From PALSA-612 sp963704335 (GTDB taxonomy: Bacteria > Actinomycetota > Thermoleophilia > Gaiellales > Gaiellaceae): 64,000 nt of DNA. Positions 23,589 through 33,674 of the stretch are shown in pieces. The first letter of the stretch is position 1. Each line of letters begins with the position of its first letter. The position numbers and the translations under genes are program-made. The notes under the pieces were generated by a model. It searched no databases, was not told the origin of the DNA, and saw only the letters and a list, made by a program, of their open reading frames with translations. Location: the NCBI GenBank assembly GCA_963704335.1, contig OY969889.1:1426001-1490000 (forward strand), given 5' to 3'.

Positions 23589-25352
23589 GTGAGAAAGGTC
23601 GCTCTCATTGCGCTCCTCGGGTGTGTGGCCGCCGGCCTCGGGCAGGCGTCGCCTGCCGCGCGAGTTCCCGCCGGCATCGGCGGCGTCTGCGGCTTGTCCG
23701 ATCAGCGGCCGCTCTGGCTCGACTACGCCGAAGGCTCGGTGTCATTCCGAAACGACGTCTTTGGCCGGCCCGGCGTGATCGCGGCGACGTCCGGCACCGT
23801 CAACGCCGCCGATCTGCGAGCGCGCGGGGCCCAGACGGTCTACTGGTGGATGAAGCTCAACCGCGTAGCGGGAACGCCGTCCGCGCCGACCGATGCGGCG
23901 ACGGTCGCAGCCGGCATCACGGAGATCGTGGACAAGGCAATCGCGGCCACGGAGTGCCCGACCCCCATCGTCGTCCTCAACGAGCTGAACAGCGCCGGCT
24001 CGACGACGCCCTGGACCCCGACGAACGAGCGCTACCGGGCAAACGTGCTCCAGGTTCTGAAGGGCATCGCCGCGCGCGGCGCGCACCCGCTGCTCCTGCT
24101 CTCCGCCAGGCCGTACACCGGAGGTGACGCTCTCGCCTGGTGGCAGCAGGCGGGGCAGGCGGCGCACATCCTGCGTGAGGTCTACTTCCCGGCGCCACCG
24201 CTGATGCGAACGGGCGTCGTCCTGGCGAGCCGGACGATGCGCCACAAGTTCCGTCAGGGGCTGGCTCCGCTGCTCAAGGCGGGCATCCCCCCGGATCGCG
24301 CGGGTCTCGTCATCGGCTTCCACTCCGGACCGGGCAAAGGCGGCCGGGAGGGTTTGCAGCCGACCACGTCTTGGCTGCGGTTCGCGAAGCTCCAGACGCT
24401 CGCCGCCAAGCAGGTCGCGTCGGAGCTGAAGATCGGCAGCGTCGTCAGCTGGGGCTGGGGAACCTTCGATCAGGCCGGCGCAGACGTCGACAAGCCGAAG
24501 GCTGCGTGCGTCTACCTGTGGGCACGTGATCCGAAGCTATGCGACGGGCCCGTGGCGGCAGGAACCGGCTTCAACGACTCGCTCGAGGAGGGACAGATCG
24601 CGTTGCCGCCGGCCACCCGTTGCAAGCTCGACGGCCGGACGATCTCGAAGTTGGAGGTGAAGGTGCTGTCCGCGCTCACCGCCGACACGCAGGTCGCGCT
24701 GAGTGCGCTCTTCGCCCGGCTCGTCGAATCGCCGGGACATCCCGTCGCGACAACGCGTGTACTGGCGCTCGAGCGGACGATCATCGCCGTCCGGTTCGGT
24801 GGCTCGCGTTCTCGCTATCTGTCTGCTCTGCGTGCCCGCGGGGCGGCGCTTGCCGTTGCACGCGCGATCATCGCCGACCAGTTGCGTAGGCAGGACATCG
24901 CGAAGCGGCGCGATGTGCGCCGGCCCTCGTCAGCCGAGATGTCGCTCTACCACAGCCTTTACGGTGCCCTGCCGGTCAGGCAGGTGCGAGCCGACAGCGC
25001 CGCGTCGTGGCTCGGCGGCAGGCGACGCGGATTTGCGCTCGTGCCGCCGGGACCGCTTCAGCTGCTGACGCTTCCGACCGCGCTGTCTGCTGCGCTCGTC
25101 ACCACGAACGGTCCAGTCGAGGTGACTGCGCTCGACGAAGTCTTGCCCCTGGGCGCCGTGCCACTCTCGCTGGCGCTGCCGGCGGTGCGCGCCGCACTCA
25201 CGGCACAGGGTCGTCTTCAGGCGGTCGAGACATGGTCGGTCGGTGCGCAATCGAGAGCGTTGAGCCGGATCCTCTGCGTCGGCGACGTGCTGCCCGCCTC
25301 CGCGACGGTCGATCTCACCTCATTCCTCCCGTTTCTCGCCCTCGACGCGTAG
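23589..25352 (+). CDS. Secreted protein of unknown function, possible TIM-barrel
   Basis: 587 aa, not recognised. The start has a signal peptide (MRKVALIALLGCVAAGLGQA). The first half contains YWWMKLNR, PIVVLNELNSAG, LLLLSARPYTG and VSWGWGTF, strand-like segments with conserved Asn-Glu and Trp residues recalling glycoside-hydrolase-type barrels, but no family can be named. The second half is helical and Ala/Arg-rich. The GTG lies 8 nt after TACCCT without a ribosome-binding site, indicating a leaderless message initiated after the rpoC terminator. It is transcribed alone. Confidence 0.7.
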   Translation: MRKVALIALLGCVAAGLGQASPAARVPAGIGGVCGLSDQRPLWLDYAEGSVSFRNDVFGRPGVIAATSGTVNAADLRARGAQTVYWWMKLNRVAGTPSAPTDAATVAAGITEIVDKAIAATECPTPIVVLNELNSAGSTTPWTPTNERYRANVLQVLKGIAARGAHPLLLLSARPYTGGDALAWWQQAGQAAHILREVYFPAPPLMRTGVVLASRTMRHKFRQGLAPLLKAGIPPDRAGLVIGFHSGPGKGGREGLQPTTSWLRFAKLQTLAAKQVASELKIGSVVSWGWGTFDQAGADVDKPKAACVYLWARDPKLCDGPVAAGTGFNDSLEEGQIALPPATRCKLDGRTISKLEVKVLSALTADTQVALSALFARLVESPGHPVATTRVLALERTIIAVRFGGSRSRYLSALRARGAALAVARAIIADQLRRQDIAKRRDVRRPSSAEMSLYHSLYGALPVRQVRADSAASWLGGRRRGFALVPPGPLQLLTLPTALSAALVTTNGPVEVTALDEVLPLGAVPLSLALPAVRAALTAQGRLQAVETWSVGAQSRALSRILCVGDVLPASATVDLTSFLPFLALDA

Positions 25353-25520
25353 CACGCGCCTGGGGCAGCTGACCAGAGGCGTGGAATCCCTCGACTGGGG
25401 GAGACGCCACACGTACTCCTGAACAACAATTAGTCTGGTTACACACTTCGACAAGATCGGGGAGAGAGAAATGCGGCGAGGTGCGGCTTGGCGGCCCGGA
25501 AACGGGCCGACGAACGATGC

Positions 25521-26657
25521 ATGGAACGTCGGTGCGATCCGGTGACGATCGCACTCGTCGTCGCGCTGTCCGTGACCGTAGCTCTGGCCGTGCTCACGCT
25601 TGTATACGCCTACCGCGGCCGCGATGCGAAGCAGACCGGTAGGGGTCACCAGGACGCCCTCGAGAACCACGGGGTCGAGGAGGAGCTGAGGCGCACGCGC
25701 GACGAATTGCGGCGTGCACGCCAGCTCGTCAACCTCGCGGAGACGCTCGACCTCGACGAGGTGCTGTCGCGGGTGCTGCAGAGCGCTTCGGTCCTGGCCG
25801 ACGCTGACGCGGCGGCCGTCGTGTTGTTCGACGAAGGCGATCGCCCCGTGATCAAGGCGATGAATCTCTCCGCAGAGGAGGCGACGCCGCTACTGGGCAG
25901 CTGGCGACAGGACGACCGTCCCCATGCCATGACGGTTCGCTACCGCTTTCCCGGCGAGTCGGTTACGACGAACAGCTCGATCCAGGTCGGAGTGCTGCTG
26001 CCGCTGACGGCTCAGAAGGACGTGGCGCTCGGCACGCTCGGCGTCTTCTGGCGCCGCGCGGTCGACGAGCCGAACGAAGAGCAGTTGGCGATGATCGAGG
26101 AGTTGGCAGCGATGGCCGCCCGGGCGCTCCAGAACGCACGGCGCTTCCACGAGGTCTTCGAGCTGTCGGTGCGCGACTCGCTTACCGGGTTGCACAACCG
26201 CCACTACTTCCACGAGACGCTCGCCCACGAGGTGCAGCGAGCCCACCGCTACGACCGCCGTCTGTCGCTCATCTTCTTCGACATCGACGAATTCGGGCAG
26301 ATCAACGAGGAGCTTGGCCACCTAGGCGCGGATGCGGTCCTCGAGGAGCTGGCACAGCGCCTGCGCTCTGTCGTCCGCGGAGCGGACATCCCGTGCCGTG
26401 TGGGTGGCGACGAGTTCGCCGTGATCCTGCCCGAGTCGTCGATCGAGGAGGCCGAGCGATTGTTCCAGCGCCTTCAACTGGCGCTGCAGGGCCAGCCGAT
26501 CGGCCGCATTCCGGCGGTTCGGCTCTCGGCGGGCATCGCCGAGCTCGCCCGCGACGACGACGCGACATCGTTCTTCTGGCGCGTCGACCAGGCGCTCTAC
26601 CGGGCGAAGCGTTCCGGCAAAGGAACTGTTGTCGCCGCGGAAGAGTCCGCGGAGTAG
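25521..26657 (+). CDS. Membrane diguanylate cyclase with GAF and GGDEF domains
   Basis: About 378 aa. One N-terminal membrane helix (VTIALVVALSVTVALAVLTL), a short coiled segment (LRRARQLVNLAETLDLDEVL), a GAF-like sensor (about 70-195) and a GGDEF domain. The active-site loop CRVGGDEFAVILPE is intact, as are the metal Asp in FFDIDEF and the DSLTGLHNRHYF entry motif, so c-di-GMP synthesis is expected. No RxxD inhibitory site is visible before the GGDEF motif. The ATG is chosen over a TTG 11 codons upstream. A 24-codon out-of-frame ORF at 25471-25545 with a strong GGGGAGAGAGAA site overlaps the start and may couple translation. Confidence 0.8.
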   Translation: MERRCDPVTIALVVALSVTVALAVLTLVYAYRGRDAKQTGRGHQDALENHGVEEELRRTRDELRRARQLVNLAETLDLDEVLSRVLQSASVLADADAAAVVLFDEGDRPVIKAMNLSAEEATPLLGSWRQDDRPHAMTVRYRFPGESVTTNSSIQVGVLLPLTAQKDVALGTLGVFWRRAVDEPNEEQLAMIEELAAMAARALQNARRFHEVFELSVRDSLTGLHNRHYFHETLAHEVQRAHRYDRRLSLIFFDIDEFGQINEELGHLGADAVLEELAQRLRSVVRGADIPCRVGGDEFAVILPESSIEEAERLFQRLQLALQGQPIGRIPAVRLSAGIAELARDDDATSFFWRVDQALYRAKRSGKGTVVAAEESAE

Positions 26658-27799
26658 ACCTCGTTTCGAGCTGTCATCTCGCTGGTTGAGGGAGATCCGC
26701 AAAAGCCGGGGATGGGACACGGAGGAGGCGGCGGTGGCGGTGGTGGTGGCGGAGGCGGAGGCGGAGGCGGAGGCGGTGGCGGTGGTGGCGGTGGTGGCGG
26801 TGGTGGTGGTGGTGGTGGTGGTGGCGGCGGAGGAGGCGGCGGCGGCGGAGGAGGCGGCGGCGGTGGTGGTGGTGGTGGGACCGGCTCGATCGGCAGCGGT
26901 GGCGGAGGCGGCGGGACGTTGGGCCGTGATGGGCCACCGGGGTCTTGCCCTCCCGCCTGTGGGCCGGGCTCGGGAGCCTGCGGCTGGGCTGGGGGTGAGT
27001 CGACCTTGGGAGGCTCCGGCTCCGGCTGAGCTGGGTCGGGCGTCGGGAGCTGCGGCCGGACCGGTGGCTCTGGGCGCGGCGGGGGCTGCTCCGCCGACGG
27101 CTCCGGAGGCGTGGGTCGAGGCTGCAGCGAATTCTGCGCGGGCTCGCCGGACCGGCGTGAAGGCTCGGCGGATGTCGATGGCGACGACGAAGCCTGGGAC
27201 GATGCCTCTCCGGATCCACCGCTACCGACCGCTGCCGCCACAACCTGCCCGGGAGAGGTGATCTCGGGGGGAGGCCCGGCGGAATGTGGTGTGTCTGCGC
27301 CGCCCAAGGGCGGCAGCGCGGAGCTGATCACCGGGGCAGCCCTTCGCAGAGAGTCGACGCCGTTCGGCAGGCCCGACCAGAGATAGAGCGACGAGGCCAT
27401 GCCGACGGCAACAAGGCTCAGTCCGGCCGCCACCGCGAGCGGCACCGGAGCGCGACTTAAGACCGGCTTGGCAGCGCTCGCCACGGCGACGCTCGTCTGC
27501 TTCCCCTGACTCGTAAGGACGTCGATCGTCGGCAGCAGCGGCGCGGCGACAGCTGCGGCCGCGGCCGCAGCTGTGCCGTGTTTTTCTGCCCTGCGGGCAC
27601 AATCGATCGTGTCGAATGCCTCGGTCAGCGGCGGCATGAACACGGCTGGGCCGTCGAAGGAACGACGGCAGACTGGGCACTCGGGCACGGCGCTGGTATA
27701 TCCGACGAGTCGGACGAGCAGACAGGCCCTGCGCAACGAAGAGTGCGGTGGTTGCGACGGTATTTCACGCTGCGGCGGTCGCTCGAAGTTCGCTACCAT
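26597..27799 (-). CDS. Proline-rich membrane protein with N-terminal Cys-rich motif
   Basis: About 400 aa if started at MVANFERPPQREIP. An N-terminal CPVCRRSFDGPAVFM with a later DTIDCARRAE resembles a small zinc ribbon. One membrane segment follows (LAVAAGLSLVAVGMASSLYL), then a Pro/Glu/Ser-rich external stretch, an uninterrupted run of about fifty prolines and a short Cys-containing end (CPIPGFCGS). Its last 61 bp overlap the 3' end of the convergent GGDEF gene. Codon use upstream of the repeat supports this strand rather than the polyglycine reading on the other. The start is uncertain; upstream in-frame starts would overlap the rpsL promoter region. Likely wall-spanning; function unknown. 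Confidence 0.6.
   Translation of the reverse strand: MVANFERPPQREIPSQPPHSSLRRACLLVRLVGYTSAVPECPVCRRSFDGPAVFMPPLTEAFDTIDCARRAEKHGTAAAAAAAVAAPLLPTIDVLTSQGKQTSVAVASAAKPVLSRAPVPLAVAAGLSLVAVGMASSLYLWSGLPNGVDSLRRAAPVISSALPPLGGADTPHSAGPPPEITSPGQVVAAAVGSGGSGEASSQASSSPSTSAEPSRRSGEPAQNSLQPRPTPPEPSAEQPPPRPEPPVRPQLPTPDPAQPEPEPPKVDSPPAQPQAPEPGPQAGGQDPGGPSRPNVPPPPPPLPIEPVPPPPPPPPPPPPPPPPPPPPPPPPPPPPPPPPPPPPPPPPPPPPPPPPPPPPPCPIPGFCGSPSTSEMTARNEVYSADSSAATTVPLPERFAR
26715..26880. repeat. (GGN)n trinucleotide microsatellite
   Basis: More than fifty consecutive GGC/GGT/GGA triplets on the plus strand, reading as polyproline in the minus-strand gene. The mixture of third bases is in blocks (GGAGGC units, then GGT runs), consistent with slippage. 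Length variation would change the protein spacer without breaking the frame. Confidence 0.85.
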
Positions 27800-27872
27800 T
27801 GTGGGCGTGGTTGGCGGGGGTCCGTCCCTGCCAGCCTTGTTCTGTGTGAAAACACCCTCGACCCGGAGAACA

Positions 27873-28241
27873 ATGCCGACTGCCAGCCAACTCGTCAGGA
27901 AGGGCCGCGTCATCAAGAAGGCGCGGACCAAGACGCCTGCCCTTCGCGGAGCGCCGCAGAAGCGGGGCGTCTGCACGCGGGTCTACACGACCACGCCCAA
28001 GAAGCCGAACTCGGCTCTGCGCAAGGTCGCTCGCGTGCGGCTCACGAACGGCATGGAAGTCACGAGCTACATCCCGGGCGAGGGGCACAACCTCCAGGAG
28101 CACTCGGTCGTCCTCATCCGCGGTGGTCGTGTCAGGGACCTGCCGGGCATCCGTTACAAGGTGATCCGCGCTGCCCTCGACGCCGCCGGCGTCTCCGACC
28201 GCCGACAGGGCCGGTCGAAGTACGGCGCCAAGAAGGCCTGA
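27873..28241 (+). CDS. rpsL: 30S ribosomal protein S12
   Basis: 122 aa. Contains TPALRGAPQKRGVCTRVYTT, TPKKPNSALRK (wild-type Lys at the streptomycin position) and PGEGHNLQEHSVVLIRGGR, ending RSKYGAKKA. S12 sits at the decoding centre. First gene of the str operon; a -10-like TACCAT at 27794-27799 lies 73 bp upstream with no clear -35. The ATG follows CCCGGAGAACA. Confidence 0.97.
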   Translation: MPTASQLVRKGRVIKKARTKTPALRGAPQKRGVCTRVYTTTPKKPNSALRKVARVRLTNGMEVTSYIPGEGHNLQEHSVVLIRGGRVRDLPGIRYKVIRAALDAAGVSDRRQGRSKYGAKKA

Positions 28242-28251
28242 CCCACCCGCT

Positions 28252-28722
28252 ATGCCCAGACGAGCAGACATTCAGCCCCGAACGCTTGACGCCGACCCGG
28301 TCTACGGGTCGCAGCTCGTCACGCAGATCGTGAACTGCGTGATGCTCGATGGCAAGAAGGCGACTGCCGAGCGCGTCGTCTACAAGGCGCTCGAGCGCGT
28401 CGGCGAACGGACCGGCCGGCCTCCGGTGGAAGTGCTGGAGCAGGCTGTGAAGACCGTGACGCCCGTGCTCGAGGTGCGCTCGCGCCGGGTCGGCGGTTCG
28501 AACTATCAGGTTCCCGTCGAGGTGCCTCAGCGCCGCGCGCGCACGCTCGCCGTGCGCTGGCTCGTCACGTTCGCACGCGAACGACGCGAGAAGCAGATGG
28601 AGGAGAAGCTCGCTGCGGAGATCATCGAGGCACTCGAGCAGCAGGGCGGCGCCTACAAGAAGAAGGACGACCTCTACCGGATGGCGCAGGCCAACAAGGC
28701 CTTCGCGCACTACAGGTGGTAG
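28252..28722 (+). CDS. rpsG: 30S ribosomal protein S7
   Basis: 156 aa of normal length. MPRRADIQPRTLDADPVYGS opens the protein; VTPVLEVRSRRVGGSNYQVP and the C-terminal KKDDLYRMAQANKAFAHYRW are family hallmarks. S7 nucleates the 30S head and often autoregulates the str operon. It starts 10 bp after rpsL; fusA begins 2 bp after its stop. Confidence 0.97.
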   Translation: MPRRADIQPRTLDADPVYGSQLVTQIVNCVMLDGKKATAERVVYKALERVGERTGRPPVEVLEQAVKTVTPVLEVRSRRVGGSNYQVPVEVPQRRARTLAVRWLVTFARERREKQMEEKLAAEIIEALEQQGGAYKKKDDLYRMAQANKAFAHYRW

Positions 28723-28724
28723 CG

Positions 28725-30821
28725 GTGAGTTCGATGGAGATAACGAAGGGAGCCATCGCGCTCGACCACGTGCGCAACATCGGGATCATGGCCCACATCG
28801 ACGCGGGCAAGACCACGACGACGGAGCGCATCCTCTACTACACGGGCCGCACGTACAAGATGGGCGAAGTCCACGAGGGCGCCGCGGTCATGGACTGGAT
28901 GGTGCAGGAGCAGGAGCGCGGGATCACCATCACGTCGGCCGCGACCACGGCATTCTGGCGCGACTTCCGGGTGAACATTATCGATACGCCCGGGCACGTG
29001 GACTTTACGGTCGAGGTCGAGCGCTCGCTGCGCGTGCTCGACGGCGCCGTGGCCGTCTTCGACGCCGTGGCCGGTGTCGAGCCGCAGTCCGAGACCGTCT
29101 GGCGCCAGGCCGACCGCTACGGCGTGCCGCGGATCGCCTTCATGAACAAGATGGACCGCGTCGGCGCTGACTTCTTCGCATCCGTCCAGTCGATGGTCGA
29201 CCGGCTCGGCGCCCGGCCCGTCCCGGTGCAGCTGCCGATTGGCCAGGAAGAGCACTTCCGTGGCGTCATCGACCTGATCGAGATGACCGCGCTCGTATGG
29301 ACGGACTCGCTCGGGATGGAGACCGAAGTGGTCGAGGTCCCGGCCGAGCTCGCCGAGCAGGCAGCCGAGTACCACCATCAGCTGATCGACGCCGTGGCCG
29401 ACCACGACGACGAGCTCATGGAGACCTATCTCGAGGACGAGGGCGCTGTGACGCCCGAGATGCTGCGCCGCGCACTCCGCGCCGCCACGCTCGACCTGTC
29501 GGTCGTTCCCGTCCTCCTTGGCTCCGCCTTCAAGAACAAGGGCATCCAGCCTCTGCTCGACGGGGTCGTCGACTATCTCCCGAGCCCGCTCGACGTCCCG
29601 CCCGTGCACGGCGTCGACCCGCGTACGGAGCACGACCTCTCACGCCGCCCGGCCGTCGACGAGCCGTTTGCCGCACTCGCCTTCAAGGTCATGACCGATC
29701 CCTACGTGGGCAAGCTGACGTACGTCCGCGTCTACTCGGGTCGCATCACCCAGGGCGACAAGGTGCTGAACACGACCACCGGCAAGACGGAGCGCGTCGG
29801 CCGCATCCTCCAGATGCACGCAAATCACCGTGAGGAGCGGGACGAGATCGGCGCCGGCGAGATCGCGGCGCTGGTCGGCCTGAAGCAGACGACGACGGGC
29901 GAGACGCTCGCCGTCGACACGGCGCCCATCCTCCTCGAGTCGATGACCTTCCCCGACCCGGTCATCTCGGTGGCCATCGAGCCCAAGACGAAGGCCGACC
30001 AGGACAAGCTCGCAACGGCGCTCCAGCGGCTGGCCGAGGAGGATCCGACCTTCCGCGTACGCAGCGACGAGGAGACGGGGCAGACGCTCATCGCAGGGAT
30101 GGGCGAGCTGCACCTGGAGATCATCGTCGACCGGCTGCTGCGCGAGTTCTCGGTTGACGCGAACGTCGGCCGCCCGCAGGTTGCCTACCGCGAGACGGCA
30201 GGCGTGGCCGCGGAGAAGATCGTGGGCCGCTTCGTCCGTCAGACCGGCGGCCGCGGCCAGTACGGGCACGTCGTCATCGACCTCGAGCCCGCAGAGCCGG
30301 GGGACGGCTACGAGTTCATCGACAAGATCGTCGGCGGCAAGATCCCGCGCGAGTACATCCCGGCGGTCGACCTCGGCATCCAGGAGGCGATGGAGTCGGG
30401 GATCCTCGCCGGCTATCCCGTCGTCGACATCCGCATCGTCCTCAAGGACGGCTCGTACCACGACGTCGACTCGAGCGAGATGGCCTTCAAGGTGGCGGGC
30501 TCGATGGCTTTCAAGTCCGCCATGCAGCGTGCGAAGCCGAAGCTGCTCGAGCCGGTGATGGCCGTCGAGGTCGTCACGCCGGAGGAGTACCTCGGCGACG
30601 TCATGGGGGACCTCAACTCGCGCCGGGGCCACGTCGAAGGCCTCGAGCCACGCGGAAACGCCCAGGTGATCACCGCCAGGGTGCCGCTGGCCACAATGTT
30701 CGGCTACGCCACGGACCTGCGCTCGACGACGCAGGGGCGAGCCACGTTCACCATGCAATTCGATCGCTACGAGGAAGTCCCTCAGTCGATCGCGAGCGAG
30801 ATCGTCGACGCTCAGAGCTAG
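28725..30821 (+). CDS. fusA: Elongation factor G
   Basis: About 698 aa. G1 AHIDAGKTTTTERIL, G3 DTPGHVDF and G4 NKMD are intact, as are the later QTGGRGQYGHVVIDLEP (domain IV) and GYATDLRSTTQGRATFTMQF (domain V). It drives GTP-dependent translocation. GTG at 28725 is preferred: AGGTGG lies shortly upstream and it avoids overlap with rpsG. GTG 28716 and ATG 28734 are alternatives. The distal-loop pattern is that of a canonical elongation EF-G. Confidence 0.97.
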   Translation: MSSMEITKGAIALDHVRNIGIMAHIDAGKTTTTERILYYTGRTYKMGEVHEGAAVMDWMVQEQERGITITSAATTAFWRDFRVNIIDTPGHVDFTVEVERSLRVLDGAVAVFDAVAGVEPQSETVWRQADRYGVPRIAFMNKMDRVGADFFASVQSMVDRLGARPVPVQLPIGQEEHFRGVIDLIEMTALVWTDSLGMETEVVEVPAELAEQAAEYHHQLIDAVADHDDELMETYLEDEGAVTPEMLRRALRAATLDLSVVPVLLGSAFKNKGIQPLLDGVVDYLPSPLDVPPVHGVDPRTEHDLSRRPAVDEPFAALAFKVMTDPYVGKLTYVRVYSGRITQGDKVLNTTTGKTERVGRILQMHANHREERDEIGAGEIAALVGLKQTTTGETLAVDTAPILLESMTFPDPVISVAIEPKTKADQDKLATALQRLAEEDPTFRVRSDEETGQTLIAGMGELHLEIIVDRLLREFSVDANVGRPQVAYRETAGVAAEKIVGRFVRQTGGRGQYGHVVIDLEPAEPGDGYEFIDKIVGGKIPREYIPAVDLGIQEAMESGILAGYPVVDIRIVLKDGSYHDVDSSEMAFKVAGSMAFKSAMQRAKPKLLEPVMAVEVVTPEEYLGDVMGDLNSRRGHVEGLEPRGNAQVITARVPLATMFGYATDLRSTTQGRATFTMQFDRYEEVPQSIASEIVDAQS

Positions 30822-30845
30822 TCGAGAAGAAACCGGAGGAAGGGA

Positions 30846-32036
<1,191 letters not shown>

Positions 32037-32070
32037 GAACGCGCGAGGAAGGGCAGGGACAGGACCGCCA

Positions 32071-32379
32071 ATGGCACAGCAGAAGATCCGCATCAGGCTG
32101 CGCGGCTACGACCACAACCAGGTCGACCGCGCCGCGCGCGACATCGTCGACAACGCGGAGCGCACCGGTGCCACCATCACCGGCCCCGTTCCCCTGCCCA
32201 CCGAGCGCAACGTCTACACCGTGATCCGCAGCCCGTTCAAGGACAAGGACTCGCGGGAGCAGTTCGAGGTGCGCACGCACAAGCGCCTCATCGACATCCA
32301 CAGCCCCACGCCGAAGACGGTCGACTCGCTGATGCGGCTCGACCTGCCGGCCGGCGTCGACATCGAGATCAAGCTCTAG
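32071..32379 (+). CDS. rpsJ: 30S ribosomal protein S10
   Basis: 102 aa. MAQQKIRIRLRGYDHNQVDR opens the protein; VRTHKRLIDIHSPTPKTVDS and LDLPAGVDIEIKL are typical, with the usual Asp/Asn region that also contacts NusB in antitermination. It begins 34 bp after tuf, so the str and S10 operons are probably read as one unit. Confidence 0.97.
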   Translation: MAQQKIRIRLRGYDHNQVDRAARDIVDNAERTGATITGPVPLPTERNVYTVIRSPFKDKDSREQFEVRTHKRLIDIHSPTPKTVDSLMRLDLPAGVDIEIKL

Positions 32380-32383
32380 CGAC

Positions 32384-33028
32384 ATGAAAGGCATCATCGG
32401 CAGAAAGCTCGGTATGACCCAGGTCTTCGACACGGAGACCGGAGTGATGACGCCCGTCACCGTGATCGAGGCCGGGCCGTGCCCCGTCGTGCAGGTGAAG
32501 ACGACGGAGACGGACGGCTACGACGCCGTGCAGGTCGCCTTCGACGAGGTCGTCGAACGCAAGATCTCGAAGGGCGAGCTCGGCCACCTGCAGAAGGCGG
32601 GCGTGGGTGCGCACCGGCGGCTCGTGGAGTTCCGCGGGCAGTCGGAGCTGACGGTCGGCGAGACGGTCACCGTCGAGGCCTTCGAGCCGGGAGAAGCCGT
32701 GAAGGTCTCCGGCATCTCCATCGGCAAGGGCTTCGCCGGGACGATCAAGCGCCACAACTTCAGCCGCGGCCCCAAGACGCACGGCTCGCACAACATTCGG
32801 AAGCGAGGCTCGGTCGGCGCATCGGCCACACCCTCGCGTGTGTTCAAGGGCATGCGCATGGCGGGCCAGATGGGCGCCAAGCGGCGCACGCAGATCGGCC
32901 TCGTCATCCACGAAGTGGATCCGGAGCAGAACCTGCTGCTCGTCAAAGGGGCGGTTCCCGGGCCGAGGAACGGCATCGTCGAGATCAGGGAGGAGAAGGC
33001 TCATACCCGCCACCACCGCCACCAGTAA
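32384..33028 (+). CDS. rplC: 50S ribosomal protein L3
   Basis: 214 aa. Starts MKGIIGRKLGMTQVFDTETG; contains GKGFAGTIKRHNFSRGPKTH and SVGASATPSRVFKGMRMAGQ, including the Gln methylated by PrmB in many bacteria. It reaches the peptidyl-transferase centre. Its last 26 bp overlap the probable rplD start, which would couple their translation. Confidence 0.97.
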   Translation: MKGIIGRKLGMTQVFDTETGVMTPVTVIEAGPCPVVQVKTTETDGYDAVQVAFDEVVERKISKGELGHLQKAGVGAHRRLVEFRGQSELTVGETVTVEAFEPGEAVKVSGISIGKGFAGTIKRHNFSRGPKTHGSHNIRKRGSVGASATPSRVFKGMRMAGQMGAKRRTQIGLVIHEVDPEQNLLLVKGAVPGPRNGIVEIREEKAHTRHHRHQ

Positions 33029-33674
33029 GGCTCCGAAGGGCCTGACGGCGCCGCTGCTCGACGCCGCCGGCAAGGCGGCGAAGCAGGTGTCGCTCGACGC
33101 CGCGATCTTCGGTGCGGAGGTACGTCCTCACCTCGTGCACGAGGCAGTGCGCGCCGAGATGGCCGCTGCACGCGCAGGCACGCGCGGAGCGAAGAGCCGA
33201 GGTCTCGTGGCCGGCGGACGCGCGAAGCCGTGGCGTCAGAAGGGCACCGGCCGCGCGCGCCAGGGCACGACCCGCGCTCCGCAGTGGGTGGGCGGCGGCG
33301 TCGCCTTCCCGCCGATGATGCGCGACTTCTCCTTCAAGGTGAACCGCAAGGAGCGCCGCGCTGCAATGCGCATCGCGCTGTCGGCGCACGTCGACGAGGG
33401 GACGCTCGCAGTATTCGACGGCGAGGCGTTCGACGCTCCGTCCACGAAGGCAGCCGCGAGCTTCCTGGAGACGTTCGGCAAGGAGTTGCCGGTCGTGATC
33501 GTGCTCACCGACGACGAGCAGGCGGCAGTCAAGTCGTTCCGCAACCTCTCCCGCGTAGCCATCAGCGCGCCGGAAGACCTGGAGGTCTCGGCGATCGTCT
33601 GGGCGCGCACGCTGCTCGTCTCGGAAAAGGCGCTGCCGGTGGTCGAGGCGCGCGCTGGGAAGGCGACGACGTGA
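33003..33674 (+). CDS. rplD: 50S ribosomal protein L4, probably with an AUA start codon
   Basis: About 223 aa with a natural-looking N-terminus (M)PATTATSKAPKGLTAPLLD, then LDAAGKAAKQVSLDAAIFG, GGRAKPWRQKGTGRARQG and APQWVGGGVAFPP. No in-frame ATG, GTG or TTG exists between the last 60 codons of rplC and the conserved N-terminus. ATA at 33003 lies shortly after GGGAGGAGAAGG, a near-perfect Shine-Dalgarno sequence, and a single A-to-G change would make it ATG. CTG at 33042 is the main alternative. L4 lines the exit tunnel and can autoregulate the S10 operon. The gene is certain; the start is inferred. Confidence 0.93.
   Translation: MPATTATSKAPKGLTAPLLDAAGKAAKQVSLDAAIFGAEVRPHLVHEAVRAEMAAARAGTRGAKSRGLVAGGRAKPWRQKGTGRARQGTTRAPQWVGGGVAFPPMMRDFSFKVNRKERRAAMRIALSAHVDEGTLAVFDGEAFDAPSTKAAASFLETFGKELPVVIVLTDDEQAAVKSFRNLSRVAISAPEDLEVSAIVWARTLLVSEKALPVVEARAGKATT

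Noticed and set aside
25471..25545. 24-codon ORF with a strong GGGGAGAGAGAA site overlapping the GGDEF gene start
   Set aside because: Sequence is not recognisable and its frame ends inside the larger gene. It could be a coupling leader, but evidence is too thin to list as a gene.
26712..27029. Plus-strand polyglycine ORF across the GGN microsatellite
   Set aside because: Low complexity, no ribosome-binding site, and the coding character outside the repeat follows the minus-strand proline-rich gene.
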